DNA of 64,000 nt from Rossellomorea orangium (GCF_019334305.1 NZ_JAHWGH010000025.1:229640-293639), one strand, 5' to 3'; positions 15,822-24,557 are shown, numbered from the stretch's first letter. The notes: generated by a model not told the origin, from the letters alone. A program made the numbers and translations.

Positions 15822-16918
15822 TTTCCTTCCCCCTCGATTGATACTGATACTCGTTCTATTCCAAGGCCGGAACTTTTCGGCATGGAAATCCTTCTTCCGT
15901 TGTACACTATTCCCCCCACAACAATATCTTCTGCCAGCATAAGTGGAGCATCAAAATCAAATCGTGTGACATTCTTCCTGCTCGCGGCAAAGTGAGCAGC
16001 GGCAGTTATCCCCAAGCGTGTCTCAATCATACTCCCCACCATGCATTCGACACCGAACAATTCTGCCATATCGCTTATCTTCTGAGCCCGATAAATCCCA
16101 CCGGCTTTCATGAGCTTAATGTTGATCAAATCCGCACTCCTGGTTTCTAACACTTCGAAGGCTTGATGTGGGGAGAAGACACTTTCATCTGCCATAATAA
16201 GTGTTTCGACTTCATCCGTTACTCTTTTCAACCCTCTGATATCATGCGCAGGCACAGGCTGCTCGACTAATTCAATTTGGAGGTCAAGGTCTTCCATTTT
16301 TCGTATTGCTTTTACAGCTGCTTTAGATTCCCATCCTTGATTGGCATCCAATCGGATTTTGATATCATATCCTATACGTTCACGAATTCGCTGGATCCTT
16401 TTGATATCTGTAGAGATATCATCTTTACCGACTTTTATCTTCAATACGTCAAATCCCTTTTTTACATAGGTGGCTGCGTCCTCAGCCATCTCCTTCGCAC
16501 TATTCACACTTACTGTGTAATCCGTCTCTAGCTCCTGCCGATATCCCCCAAGGAACTGATAGAGTGGTAAATTACATCTTTGTGCCAAGCAATCATATAT
16601 GGCCATGTCCACAGCTGCCTTTGCGCTTGAATTATGTACAATTAAAGAATGGAGTTGTTGAAATATATATTCGTAGTTCAACAGACTTTTACCCAACAAT
16701 GCGGGTTTGATCACTTGTTGTATGGCAGACTCTATGCTTGATAGGCTATCACCCGTAATCACCACGGTCGGGGGTGCCTCACCCCAGCCGATGATCCCGT
16801 TGTCACATATTAATTTTACGACGACGGCTTCTGCCACTTTCACCGTCCTCAATGCAGTCTTGAATGGGGTGTGTAATGGGACCGCAGTCCTGAATGTCTC
16901 AAGCTGATGAATATTCAT
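15818..16918 (-). CDS. ykfB: L-Ala-D/L-Glu epimerase YkfB
   Basis: A 366-residue enolase-superfamily enzyme that epimerises L-Ala-D-Glu to L-Ala-L-Glu so that ordinary peptidases can use it. All catalytic and metal residues fall at the numbers known for the B. subtilis enzyme: K160 and K162 (LKIKVG), D191 (RLDANQGW), E219 (VEQP), D244 (ADES) and K268 (IKLMK). The N-terminal capping domain is intact. It overlaps ykfA by four bases (ATGA) upstream and ykfC by four downstream. Identification is very secure. Confidence 0.96.
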   Translation of the reverse strand: MNIHQLETFRTAVPLHTPFKTALRTVKVAEAVVVKLICDNGIIGWGEAPPTVVITGDSLSSIESAIQQVIKPALLGKSLLNYEYIFQQLHSLIVHNSSAKAAVDMAIYDCLAQRCNLPLYQFLGGYRQELETDYTVSVNSAKEMAEDAATYVKKGFDVLKIKVGKDDISTDIKRIQRIRERIGYDIKIRLDANQGWESKAAVKAIRKMEDLDLQIELVEQPVPAHDIRGLKRVTDEVETLIMADESVFSPHQAFEVLETRSADLINIKLMKAGGIYRAQKISDMAELFGVECMVGSMIETRLGITAAAHFAASRKNVTRFDFDAPLMLAEDIVVGGIVYNGRRISMPKSSGLGIERVSVSIEGEGN

Positions 16919-17853
16919 TCATTACCACCCCCGCGAACTCCGGTTTCAATCGTAAACGTATGGTCCCGTGTATCCAGCTTTCCTATGCTGCCTACCGGAA
17001 TGGCAATACTTGGGGATGAATGCCCGATATGAAACCCTTTTAGTACGGGCTTACCTGCACTTGCAATGTGTTCCATCAGTACCTCATCAAGAGTCAGGGA
17101 ACGTTCAGGTTTCTCAGGTACACAGTTCTTGAAGTCACCGATGATAATCCCGGAAGCTTCATTGAATTTATTAGCCATTTTTAACTGATTCACCATTCGA
17201 TCCACTTTATATGGTTCTTCATCAATATCCTCAATAAATAGAAGTTTTCCTTTTGTATTTACTTCAAAAGGTGTTCCCAAGGTGCTGACCAATAGAGTGA
17301 GGTTCCCTCCGATGACGGGACCGTTTGCTACTCCTTCTACGACCGTTTCAAGTTTGGATTTCTCATACGTATAGACTATGTCTTCTGTATGGAAAAGCTG
17401 CTGAAACGAATCCTTTGAGGCGTTGTGAACGTCAGAGAGTCCGATGTCAGAACTTAACATCGGTCCATGGAAGGTGACAAGACCGGTTTGTTGGTGAATG
17501 GCAGTATGTAAAAAAGTAATATCACTATATCCCCAAAAAATTTTCGGATTTTGGCGTATCAATTCGAAATTTAATTTTGAAACGATTCGGCCTGTACCAA
17601 AACCTCCGCATGCACAAAAAATGGCTTTCACGTCTTGATCTTCAAACATTCTATGAATATCTTCTATTCGATCACTGTCTTCACCTGCCAGGTAACCATA
17701 CTTCTTATCTACAGAATTTCCTATTTTAACGATTAATCCCAATTCTTCTTCAAGAAAACGTATTGCTTTTTGTAAAGGTTCAGTTTTCGGAGGGCTTGCA
17801 GGAGCGATGACTCCAACCAGATCTCCTTTATTCAGTTTCGCAGGTTTCTTCAT
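16915..17853 (-). CDS. ykfA: murein tetrapeptide LD-carboxypeptidase YkfA (S66 family)
   Basis: A 312-residue cytosolic serine peptidase of the LdcA/MccF type, which removes the terminal D-Ala from murein tetrapeptides. The nucleophile is S110 in WGYSDIT; the charge relay is expected from Glu in LLFIEDIDE and His in KGFHIGHSSP. There is no signal peptide. It is the first gene after the dppE-ykfA hairpin. The ribosome site is poor (GGGG 13 bases before the ATG), so expression may depend partly on readthrough. The product overlaps ykfB by ATGA. Confidence 0.93.
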   Translation of the reverse strand: MKKPAKLNKGDLVGVIAPASPPKTEPLQKAIRFLEEELGLIVKIGNSVDKKYGYLAGEDSDRIEDIHRMFEDQDVKAIFCACGGFGTGRIVSKLNFELIRQNPKIFWGYSDITFLHTAIHQQTGLVTFHGPMLSSDIGLSDVHNASKDSFQQLFHTEDIVYTYEKSKLETVVEGVANGPVIGGNLTLLVSTLGTPFEVNTKGKLLFIEDIDEEPYKVDRMVNQLKMANKFNEASGIIIGDFKNCVPEKPERSLTLDEVLMEHIASAGKPVLKGFHIGHSSPSIAIPVGSIGKLDTRDHTFTIETGVRGGGNE

Positions 17854-17880
17854 GACACATACCGGACCCCTTTCGTAGAA

Positions 17881-17931
17881 AAAGAGGGAGTGGACGCGCG
17901 GCCAAAAGTGCGGCTTTGGGTCCCTCCACTC
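17881..17931 (-). terminator. intra-operon hairpin between dppE and ykfA
   Basis: On the minus strand GAGTGGA (17925-17931) pairs with TCCACTC (17888-17894); inner GC-rich sequence can extend the stem (AAAGCCGC against GCGCGGCC region), and CCTCTTTTTC follows. It begins 18 bases after the dppE stop. It probably acts as a partial terminator or 3' stabiliser that makes dppA-E transcripts more abundant than ykfA-D. Confidence 0.6.
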
Positions 17932-17948
17932 ATCCTGTTTTCAATCCA

Positions 17949-19574
17949 CTATTTTTTATCTGCCCATTTTAATTCCATATAGCCGACAGGGTGACGGACA
18001 ATACCTGATACATCTTCATTTTGAAGGTACACATGATTATAGAAATGTATCGGAATGATCGGCATTTCATCCATCAGGATTTTCTCCGCCTCATACATCA
18101 TGTCAAATCGCTTCGCTTCATCGGCTTCATTCATCGCTTGTTTGATTAGGGTGTCATATTTTTCGTTACTCCAGCCTGTACGGTTCATGGAATGCCCTGT
18201 TTGGAAATTTTCAAGGAAGTTGATCGGATCTGCGTAGTCTGCTAAGAATGAGCTACGTGATAATTGGAATTTCAAAGCCTTCTGTTCATCCTGGAATACG
18301 TTCCATTCCATATTGGCTAATTTAACGTCAACATCTAAGTTTTCCTTGAACATTTGTTGAAGAGCTTCAGCAATTTTTTGATGAGTATCACTTGTGCTGT
18401 ATGTTAAAGTGACTTCCGGAAGTTTATCGTATCCTTCCTCTTCCATCCCTTTTTTCAAGAGAGCTTTTGCTTCTTCCACATCTGTTTTCACCAAATCTCC
18501 ATTTGCTTCACGGAAGTCCTTCCCAGAAGGGTCTTTAAACCCTTTCGACACAAATCCGTAAGCTGCTTTTTCTTTGTTCTTGGTAACAAAGTCAACCATT
18601 TGTTGCTGATCCACCGCCATGGCGAATGCTTTACGGATGTTTTGATTTTGGAAAGGCTCTTTTTCTAAATTGAAACGATAGAAGTACGTTCCAGCCTGGT
18701 CTTCTACATTTACTTTGCCTTCTTCGAATAACTGTTTACTTAAATCCGCCGGTACGTCAGCTGTATCAAGTTCACCGGTTTTGTATAATTGATAATCCGT
18801 ATTTGTATCGTTTACCATAGCCCAGTGAATTTTATCTAATTTCACTGAATCTTTATCCCAATATTGATCATTCTTTTCCATGACGAAGTGGCTGTCATGT
18901 TCCCATTCAGTCAGTTTGAACGGTCCATTAGCGACGAAACTATCCGCTTCGGCAAACCATTCCGGATTTTCTGTAGCAACCTTTTCGTTGATCGGGAAAA
19001 ATGCCGGATTCGCAATCACGCTTAAGAAATACGCTTGAGGACTTGTCAGTGTAACCTCAAATGTTTTCTCATCCTTTGCCACTACTTTCACATCCTCGGC
19101 TGATCCCTTTCCTGTGTTGAATGCCTCTCCACCTTCGATGAAGTATCCAAGGAAAGCAGCCGGAGAACCTGTGTCCGGATTTAAAAGGCGTTTCCAGGCG
19201 AATACGAAATCCCCGGCTGTGACATCATCACCATTAGACCATTTGGCATTGTCCCTAATGTGGAAGGTATACACTTTGCCATCTTCCGAGACGTCCCACT
19301 TTTCAGCCATGGCCGCTTCAGGCTCGTGATTGGCATTTAGTCGGGTCATCCCTTCCATTAAGTTGTTCAATGCAGTCCATGAATATGAATCAAAGCCGAT
19401 CGGTGGATCAAACGATGTGGGCTCTGCCCCGTTGTTCAAATGAAGCACTTTGCCTTCTTCTTTTTTCTTGCTGTCTCCGCTACTTGATTCACTGCCTGCG
19501 TCTTTCGTGGCCGTACAGGCAGCCAGCACGAACAGGAGCATTCCCACTAGAAGAACGGATATTACTTTTTTCAT
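17949..19574 (-). CDS. dppE: murein peptide/dipeptide-binding lipoprotein DppE
   Basis: A 541-residue extracytoplasmic solute-binding lipoprotein of SBP family 5. The lipobox VLAAC places the acylated Cys at residue 20 after a short basic and hydrophobic leader; a Ser-rich tether follows. The body shows the family signature (AEKWDVSEDGKVYTFHIRDN, then KWSNGDDVTAGDFVFAWKR). It delivers peptides to DppBC; in B. subtilis DppE is known to bind murein tripeptide. GAGGGGG precedes the ATG. A hairpin immediately downstream probably raises its level relative to the ykf genes, as binding proteins are needed in excess. Confidence 0.93.
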   Translation of the reverse strand: MKKVISVLLVGMLLFVLAACTATKDAGSESSSGDSKKKEEGKVLHLNNGAEPTSFDPPIGFDSYSWTALNNLMEGMTRLNANHEPEAAMAEKWDVSEDGKVYTFHIRDNAKWSNGDDVTAGDFVFAWKRLLNPDTGSPAAFLGYFIEGGEAFNTGKGSAEDVKVVAKDEKTFEVTLTSPQAYFLSVIANPAFFPINEKVATENPEWFAEADSFVANGPFKLTEWEHDSHFVMEKNDQYWDKDSVKLDKIHWAMVNDTNTDYQLYKTGELDTADVPADLSKQLFEEGKVNVEDQAGTYFYRFNLEKEPFQNQNIRKAFAMAVDQQQMVDFVTKNKEKAAYGFVSKGFKDPSGKDFREANGDLVKTDVEEAKALLKKGMEEEGYDKLPEVTLTYSTSDTHQKIAEALQQMFKENLDVDVKLANMEWNVFQDEQKALKFQLSRSSFLADYADPINFLENFQTGHSMNRTGWSNEKYDTLIKQAMNEADEAKRFDMMYEAEKILMDEMPIIPIHFYNHVYLQNEDVSGIVRHPVGYMELKWADKK

Positions 19575-19616
19575 GATTTTCCCCCTCTTTCACTATTTAT
19601 CTATCAAACAATCAGC

Positions 19617-20627
19617 TTATCGAATCGTTAAACTGACCGTTGAAAGCATTTCCTTGGCTCTTTTATCCTGTAGCCAGCAGTCCACATGATGTTCTTTTGA
19701 TATCTGCGTTTTGACGGGATACACACGGTCGCATACTTCCATCGCCATTTCACATCTTGGAACAAAAGGGCATCCGATAGGCGGTGAGAAGAGATCAGGC
19801 GGTGAACCTGGAATCGGAATCAGGTCTTCCCCATCAAGATCAAGCCTTGGAACCGATCTCAGTAACCCTTGAGTATACGGGTGTTGGGAGTGGTAAAAGA
19901 TTTCTCTTCTGTTCCCTTCCTCTACTATTTTCCCTGCATACATGACAGCTATTCGATCCGCAACTTGTGCCACGACTCCTAAATCATGTGTGATCAGAAT
20001 AATGGAGACACCTGTCTTTTTCTGGACTTCTTTGAATAATTCCAGTATTTGAGCCTGAATGGTAACATCCAGGGCAGTTGTAGGCTCATCGGCAATCAAT
20101 ACATCCGGTTCGCATACGAGTGACATGGCGATCACGATCCGCTGCCGCATCCCCCCGCTGAATTGATGTGGATACTGCTTTAACCTCTCTTCTGGATTCG
20201 GAATACTGACGAGTTTCAGCATGTCAATCGCTTTTAGTTTAGCCTGTTTTTTGGAAACATCGTTGTGCTGCAGAATCCCCTCCATGATTTGATCGCCAAT
20301 GGTCAGGGTCGGATTGAGTGCTGTCATGGGATCCTGAAAGATCATGGAAATATCCGCTCCACGTACCTTTCTCATTTGGGCTTCTGATTTGCCCAAGAGA
20401 TCCTCTCCCTTAAACAAGATCTTTCCTTCTGTTATACGACCTGGTGGATTCGGTATCAGTCTCATGATACTCTGTGATGTGACACTCTTTCCACAGCCCG
20501 ACTCCCCTACAATCGCCAGGGTTTCACCTTTATGTAAATCAAAACTTACACCCCTGACCGCCTTTACCTCTCCCCCATATGTCGTGAATGAGACGTGGAG
20601 ATCCTGCACAGATAAAATTTCGCTCAT
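19617..20627 (-). CDS. dppD: dipeptide/murein peptide ABC transporter ATPase DppD
   Basis: A 336-residue ABC ATPase. Walker A is [11 protein letters not shown], the Q-loop MIFQDPMTALNP, the signature FSGGMRQRIVIA and Walker B VLIADEPTTALD; the oligopeptide-transporter C-terminal extension has CPFVPRCEMAMEVC. AGGAGG sits eight bases before the ATG. It follows dppC with five bases between genes. It pairs with YkfD as the two-ATPase motor. Confidence 0.93.
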   Translation of the reverse strand: MSEILSVQDLHVSFTTYGGEVKAVRGVSFDLHKGETLAIVGESGCGKSVTSQSIMRLIPNPPGRITEGKILFKGEDLLGKSEAQMRKVRGADISMIFQDPMTALNPTLTIGDQIMEGILQHNDVSKKQAKLKAIDMLKLVSIPNPEERLKQYPHQFSGGMRQRIVIAMSLVCEPDVLIADEPTTALDVTIQAQILELFKEVQKKTGVSIILITHDLGVVAQVADRIAVMYAGKIVEEGNRREIFYHSQHPYTQGLLRSVPRLDLDGEDLIPIPGSPPDLFSPPIGCPFVPRCEMAMEVCDRVYPVKTQISKEHHVDCWLQDKRAKEMLSTVSLTIR

Positions 20628-20632
20628 GATGA

Positions 20633-21586
20633 TTACCTCCTTAGTTTCGGATCAAGTGCATCCTGTAATCCGTCACCCAACACATTGAATGAAAACATCG
20701 TCAATGAAATGAATAGTGCCGGGAAGAATAAACGCCACCAGTAACCTGATAGAATCGTAGATAAACCGTCATTTGCCATCACGCCCCAGCTAGCATAGGG
20801 TGCCTGAATTCCAAGGCCAAGAAAACTTAGGAAAGCTTCCGCAAAAATAGCACTTGGAACAGTCAGTGTCATCTGTACAATGATCGGTCCCATGGTATTA
20901 GGAAGAAGGTTCTTTCGAATAATCCTCGCCGTTTTCGTTCCGAACGTTTTAGAAGCTAAGATAAATTCGTAATTCTTTATCTGGAGTACCTGTCCCCTTA
21001 CAATTCTCGCCATACCGATCCATCCAGTTACCGTCAGGGCAACGATGATGGTCAAGAGGCCCGGACCCATGACCACCATTAAGAGAATGACGACAAGCAA
21101 ATAAGGTAATCCGTATAAAATTTCCACAATTCGCATCATGACATTATCCGTTTTACCACCTTTATACCCTGCAATGCCACCATAGACAATCCCAATCACA
21201 AAATCGATAAGTGCTGCCATGAATCCAACAAATAGGGATATACGTGCGCCATACCAGGTTCGGGTAAATACATCTCTCCCCATATCATCTGTACCAAACC
21301 AGTGTTCACCAGAAGGTGGCAGGTTTTGGTTGGAGAGTGTTTGCTTCGTTACATCGTGTGGAGAAATGATGGGTCCGATGACTGCCATCACAACTAATCC
21401 GGTTAAGAATACCAACCCAAGCATAGCGAGCTTATTTTTCATTAGACGGTTCCAGGCATCCTGCCAATAGGAAAGACTCGGTCTCACCACCGCTTCCGCA
21501 TCAGTTTCTTTTCTCTTCTTCGGTGTAAACCATTCATCCTTGACGTCTGAAGTATCGAGTGGCTCTTGTTGTTGTGGAATCCCCAT
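20633..21586 (-). CDS. dppC: dipeptide/murein peptide ABC permease DppC
   Basis: A 317-residue inner-membrane permease with a long soluble N-terminus (about 40 residues), a first helix LAMLGLVFLTGLVVMAVIGP and five further helices. The OppC-type N-terminal domain is recognised by PPSGEHWFGTDDMGRDVFTR, and the EAA loop region lies in FGTKTARIIRKNLLPNTMGP. Its ATG overlaps the dppB stop by one base (TAATG) with GGAGG upstream. Confidence 0.93.
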   Translation of the reverse strand: MGIPQQQEPLDTSDVKDEWFTPKKRKETDAEAVVRPSLSYWQDAWNRLMKNKLAMLGLVFLTGLVVMAVIGPIISPHDVTKQTLSNQNLPPSGEHWFGTDDMGRDVFTRTWYGARISLFVGFMAALIDFVIGIVYGGIAGYKGGKTDNVMMRIVEILYGLPYLLVVILLMVVMGPGLLTIIVALTVTGWIGMARIVRGQVLQIKNYEFILASKTFGTKTARIIRKNLLPNTMGPIIVQMTLTVPSAIFAEAFLSFLGLGIQAPYASWGVMANDGLSTILSGYWWRLFFPALFISLTMFSFNVLGDGLQDALDPKLRR

Positions 21587-22518
21587 TATTTCGCCTCCTT
21601 CTTATGTAGCTTAATCCGCGGATCCAGGAAACCATATGCCAAATCGACTAAGAACAACATGATAATGAGAAACGCACTATAAAATACAGTCGTTCCCATG
21701 ATGACGGGATAATCACGCTGATTGATGCTCTCAACGAAATACTTACCCATTCCTGGAATGGCAAAGATTTGTTCTATGACGAAAGTACCCGTTAATATCC
21801 CTGCGGCCAGGGTTCCAAGTACCGTGACAACCGGAAGCAATGCATTTCTTAAAGCGTGTTTCACTACAATCTTCACTGGTGACAATCCTTTAGCACGTGC
21901 TGTCCTAATATAATCCTGTGTCAACACTTCCAACATGCTTGAGCGCGTGAGACGGGCAATGATTGCCATTGGTCCCGTTGCTAATGCGAGTGTAGGAAGA
22001 ATCATATGTCGCCAGCTTGTCCATGTGGCAACAGGAAGGATCCCCCACGTGACCGCCACTTGTTGAATCAATAAAGTCGCCATTACGAAGTTCGGGATTG
22101 AAATTCCAAGGACCGCAAATGTCATCGCCATATAGTCGATGATTCCATTATGTCTAAGGGCCGCGAGCACCCCCAGGATAATGCCGGAAAGAACTGCAAT
22201 CACGAGGGTTGTCATCCCCAGTTCAAATGAAATTGGAAATCCCCTTCCCAACAAATCGTTCACTGTTTGGGATGGCTGAGTGATAGAAGGGCCAAAGTCC
22301 AATGAAATAAGTGATTTTAAATATAGAAAATATTGAACCATCAATGGCTCATTCAAGTGATAATGAGCTTCTAGATTTTGTTGCACCATCTCACTTGTAT
22401 TTCTTTCTTCATTAAACGGGGAACCCGGTATGGCATGCATCAGGAAAAACGTTAATGTGACAATCAGCCATAGGGTAATGACCATGGCCAAAAGCCTCTT
22501 CAATAAATATGTACTCAT
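21586..22518 (-). CDS. dppB: dipeptide/murein peptide ABC permease DppB
   Basis: A 310-residue permease with six predicted helices. The first helix begins at MSTYLLKRLLAMVITLW, and the EAA-type cytoplasmic loop (TARAKGLSPVKIVVKHALRN) is complete. It closely follows B. subtilis DppB throughout as I recall it (GMGKYFVESINQRDYPVIMG near the C-terminus). I use ATG 22518, which has GTGAG upstream, instead of the GTG three codons earlier. It starts 14 bases after dppA ends. Confidence 0.93.
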   Translation of the reverse strand: MSTYLLKRLLAMVITLWLIVTLTFFLMHAIPGSPFNEERNTSEMVQQNLEAHYHLNEPLMVQYFLYLKSLISLDFGPSITQPSQTVNDLLGRGFPISFELGMTTLVIAVLSGIILGVLAALRHNGIIDYMAMTFAVLGISIPNFVMATLLIQQVAVTWGILPVATWTSWRHMILPTLALATGPMAIIARLTRSSMLEVLTQDYIRTARAKGLSPVKIVVKHALRNALLPVVTVLGTLAAGILTGTFVIEQIFAIPGMGKYFVESINQRDYPVIMGTTVFYSAFLIIMLFLVDLAYGFLDPRIKLHKKEAK

Positions 22519-22532
22519 TGTTCTCACACTTT

Positions 22533-23357
22533 CTAACAGAATGTTGTTCTCATCGCGAGCTCAGTCATGACAAGCATGGCTCTATAGGCTTCAAGGATAT
22601 CCTTAGCAGCAAATCTCACCGTCGTTGTCCCTGTTTCATGTACGGTTCCCGGCATAAGACTCGCCCACTCCGCCTGTCCATAATTGGCAAACTCAATCCG
22701 TAAAATAGGATGTTCAGGCGGAGTGAGTGGTTGTACATTTCCCTTATTATGTATTGCTTCTTCCGTTCTTTTCATTAATAGTCGTCTTGATTTTTCCGGC
22801 GTGAGACTTTTTGCAACAGAACGGGAAATGGTTTCCTTTACGACTGCGGTCGTCACATTGGGGATCAATGATTCTGCCTCTAATGCTGCCTGATCGTCCC
22901 CGGCAACCATTAACACAGGTACTCCATAGTACCCGGCAACGTATGCATTAAATCCCATTTCACCAACTGCCACATCATTGATATACATGTGTCGGACACC
23001 GAATATCATGGAATGGGACATTACCCCTTTCATGGAAGCCCTGGCATGATAACCAACGAAAAAAGCACCATCAAACGTTTCATCCAGTCCTTGAACCATG
23101 GAATATGGTTTCACTCCACCAGATATCAGCTTCGTTTCAGGGTGCAGCCTCTCAATCAACAAATTATTCATTTGTGAGTGACTATCATTCACAAGTACTT
23201 CTTTGCAACCTGAATCAAAGGCTGCAGTCACAACGGCGTTCGCTTCATCGGTCATAATGATTCTTCCACGTTCATAATTATGCTTATTCGATGACACATG
23301 AGTATGATCCACAAGACCCGTAATACCTTCCATATCAACGGACATATACACGTTCAT
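22533..23357 (-). CDS. dppA: D-aminopeptidase DppA (M55)
   Basis: A 274-residue zinc D-aminopeptidase that releases N-terminal D-amino acids, preferring D-Ala-D-Ala; the B. subtilis protein forms a self-compartmentalising decamer. Zinc ligands D8, E10, H60, H104 and E133 and catalytic H115 are at the same numbers as in the B. subtilis enzyme. ATG 23357 has AGGAGG eight bases upstream; an in-frame GTG three codons earlier overlaps that ribosome site and is rejected. First gene of the ten-gene dpp-ykf operon, directly under the CodY-type promoter. Confidence 0.95.
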   Translation of the reverse strand: MNVYMSVDMEGITGLVDHTHVSSNKHNYERGRIIMTDEANAVVTAAFDSGCKEVLVNDSHSQMNNLLIERLHPETKLISGGVKPYSMVQGLDETFDGAFFVGYHARASMKGVMSHSMIFGVRHMYINDVAVGEMGFNAYVAGYYGVPVLMVAGDDQAALEAESLIPNVTTAVVKETISRSVAKSLTPEKSRRLLMKRTEEAIHNKGNVQPLTPPEHPILRIEFANYGQAEWASLMPGTVHETGTTTVRFAAKDILEAYRAMLVMTELAMRTTFC

Positions 23358-23391
23358 AAATCGCACCTCCTTTCATGGGTATTATTTATTA

Positions 23392-23432
23392 AATTTTCTT
23401 AATATTATAATTATTAATTCGGGTGATTTCAA
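23392..23432 (-). promoter_or_regulatory. dppA promoter with CodY box
   Basis: On the minus strand TTGAAA (23427-23432), a 17-base spacer and a perfect TATAAT (23404-23409) form a sigma-A promoter. Overlapping the last bases of the -10 and covering the likely start point, AATATTAAGAAAATT (23392-23406) matches the CodY consensus AATTTTCWGAAAATT at 13 of 15 positions. The B. subtilis dpp operon is a classic CodY target, repressed in rich medium. Confidence 0.75.
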
Positions 23433-23848
23433 CATTTTTTTGAATAAAAAGGAATATATTCCTATTCTCATAAAATAAGGAATATTGAACCATGGTTTAT
23501 TTCATTCATTAGGATCTTTCTCTGTCCAGGAAGGAAAAGTAGTTAATTAGAATCATCAATTCTGATTGAGATTAATAATCTGATGGATTTTATAATGAAA
23601 ATCACACCGCGCTCTTTTGTTCGTGGGCCTGTCATATTTCATTGAATTTAAGTATTTGACGGAGGACATATGACATATAGATATTATGGTGATATATTCC
23701 AATGTATTTAGTCAAAATGAAACTCTCAGGATAATTTTTCATTACCAAATTGATTGATGACAAGAAGTATTTTAATTACGGTTTGCTGATAACCTAACTT
23801 TCCCTATTTAAAATATCACCACGTTAGCCTGTACTTAGCTATAATAAG
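23433..23848. other. AT-rich intergenic stretch without a supported gene
   Basis: Between the dppA promoter and the next minus-strand terminator I see no supported gene. GGAATATATTCC near 23451 is a palindrome and GGAATATT recurs near 23491, possibly extra operator sequence. A GGAGG-ATG-12-codon mini frame at 23669 on the plus strand is too short to call. Confidence 0.4.
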
Positions 23849-23880
23849 AAAAAGACCTGGAGAATTCATCTCTCCAGGTC
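23849..23880 (-). terminator. Rho-independent terminator of the 59-codon gene
   Basis: GACCTGGAGA (23854-23863) pairs perfectly with TCTCCAGGTC (23871-23880) around ATTCATC; on the minus strand it is followed by TTTTTC. It lies 20 bases after the stop at 23901. Confidence 0.85.
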
Positions 23881-23900
23881 TTGAACTTGGTACATGTATA

Positions 23901-24080
23901 TTAGCTTATTTTATTCAACAATTTTTCTGAGTGCTGAGTGCCCATTTCTGCCACTAAATCAAGTAATTCTGCTTTCGTTGTCTCATCTAGGCCTTTATAA
24001 ATAAGGAAAGCTTGTGTTGCATCAGAAGTAATTAACTTTCTGTATAACTTTGAGATTCTTTTACTCCTGTGGGTGTCCAT
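23901..24080 (-). CDS. 59-residue small helical protein
   Basis: A small gene that reads MDTHRSKRISKLYRKLITS and ends with EKLLNKIS. A perfect GAGGAGG lies seven bases before the ATG at 24080, and a strong terminator follows the stop, so translation is very likely. The protein has a basic N-terminus and two amphipathic helices (KLYRKLIT..., then DETTKAELLDLVAEMG); there is no membrane segment. I do not recognise a family. Such small helical proteins in Bacillus often act as antagonists of regulators or as spore proteins, but nothing here decides that. Confidence 0.65.
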   Translation of the reverse strand: MDTHRSKRISKLYRKLITSDATQAFLIYKGLDETTKAELLDLVAEMGTQHSEKLLNKIS

Positions 24081-24206
24081 TAGATCCTCCTCTATAAATC
24101 CTTTCTGTTATTATAATAAATATAGGCTTGTTTTTTCAATATATTCTTCAAAAATTAATTATGTAACAAAAATGAATCAATCCTATTACTAAACGAATTT
24201 AGGTCA

Positions 24207-24476
24207 ACCTTGGAGGAGAAAATAATTTTCTTAGACCTTTACACGTAGGTGATTATCTTAAAGATAAATCAGGTGATAACGTTCCGAATTCGAGTGCTTC
24301 AAGGATAATTTCCTCAGAGAATCCTGTGTACTGAGAAAGCATTTGAATCGTAATCTTCTGAGAAGTACGGGAAGCCTGGTTTCTTGCCATATATGTTTGA
24401 TACAAAACAATGGAGTATCTGTCATGTATATTGAGCAACGATCGTCACAGCTCCTATTATTTTCTCCTCACAAGGT
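24207..24476. mobile_element. possible MITE-like element with 20-21 bp terminal inverted repeats
   Basis: ACCTTGGAGGAGAAAATAAT (24207-24226) is repeated inverted at 24456-24476, identical except for one extra T. The 270-base unit encloses one short frame (24253-24438) and no transposase. No clear target duplication flanks it. It could be a non-autonomous element, or simply paired regulatory sequences. Confidence 0.4.
24253..24438 (-). CDS. small protein with sigma-region-3-like helix-turn-helix (doubtful)
   Basis: A 61-residue frame starting at TTG 24438, with AGGAG 12 bases upstream, which is long. Residues 28-60 (ITIQMLSQYTGFSEEIILEA, then LEFGTLSPDLSLR) resemble region 3 of group 3 sigma factors such as SigB, whose comparable segment reads like an HTH followed by a Leu-Ser stretch. 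It may be a remnant or a stand-alone small regulator. The whole frame lies inside the inverted repeats at 24207-24476. Confidence 0.35.
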   Translation of the reverse strand: MLNIHDRYSIVLYQTYMARNQASRTSQKITIQMLSQYTGFSEEIILEALEFGTLSPDLSLR

Positions 24477-24557
24477 CGCGGGTAAAGGTTAATTACTATT
24501 TACCCAAAGTTTCATTTTGAAAACGTGGCTGTTCAGTTACATTTTTATCGCTTACGT

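Noticed and set aside
23669..23707. GGAGG-preceded 12-codon mini frame
   Set aside because: Too short, with no following gene on that strand and no terminator.
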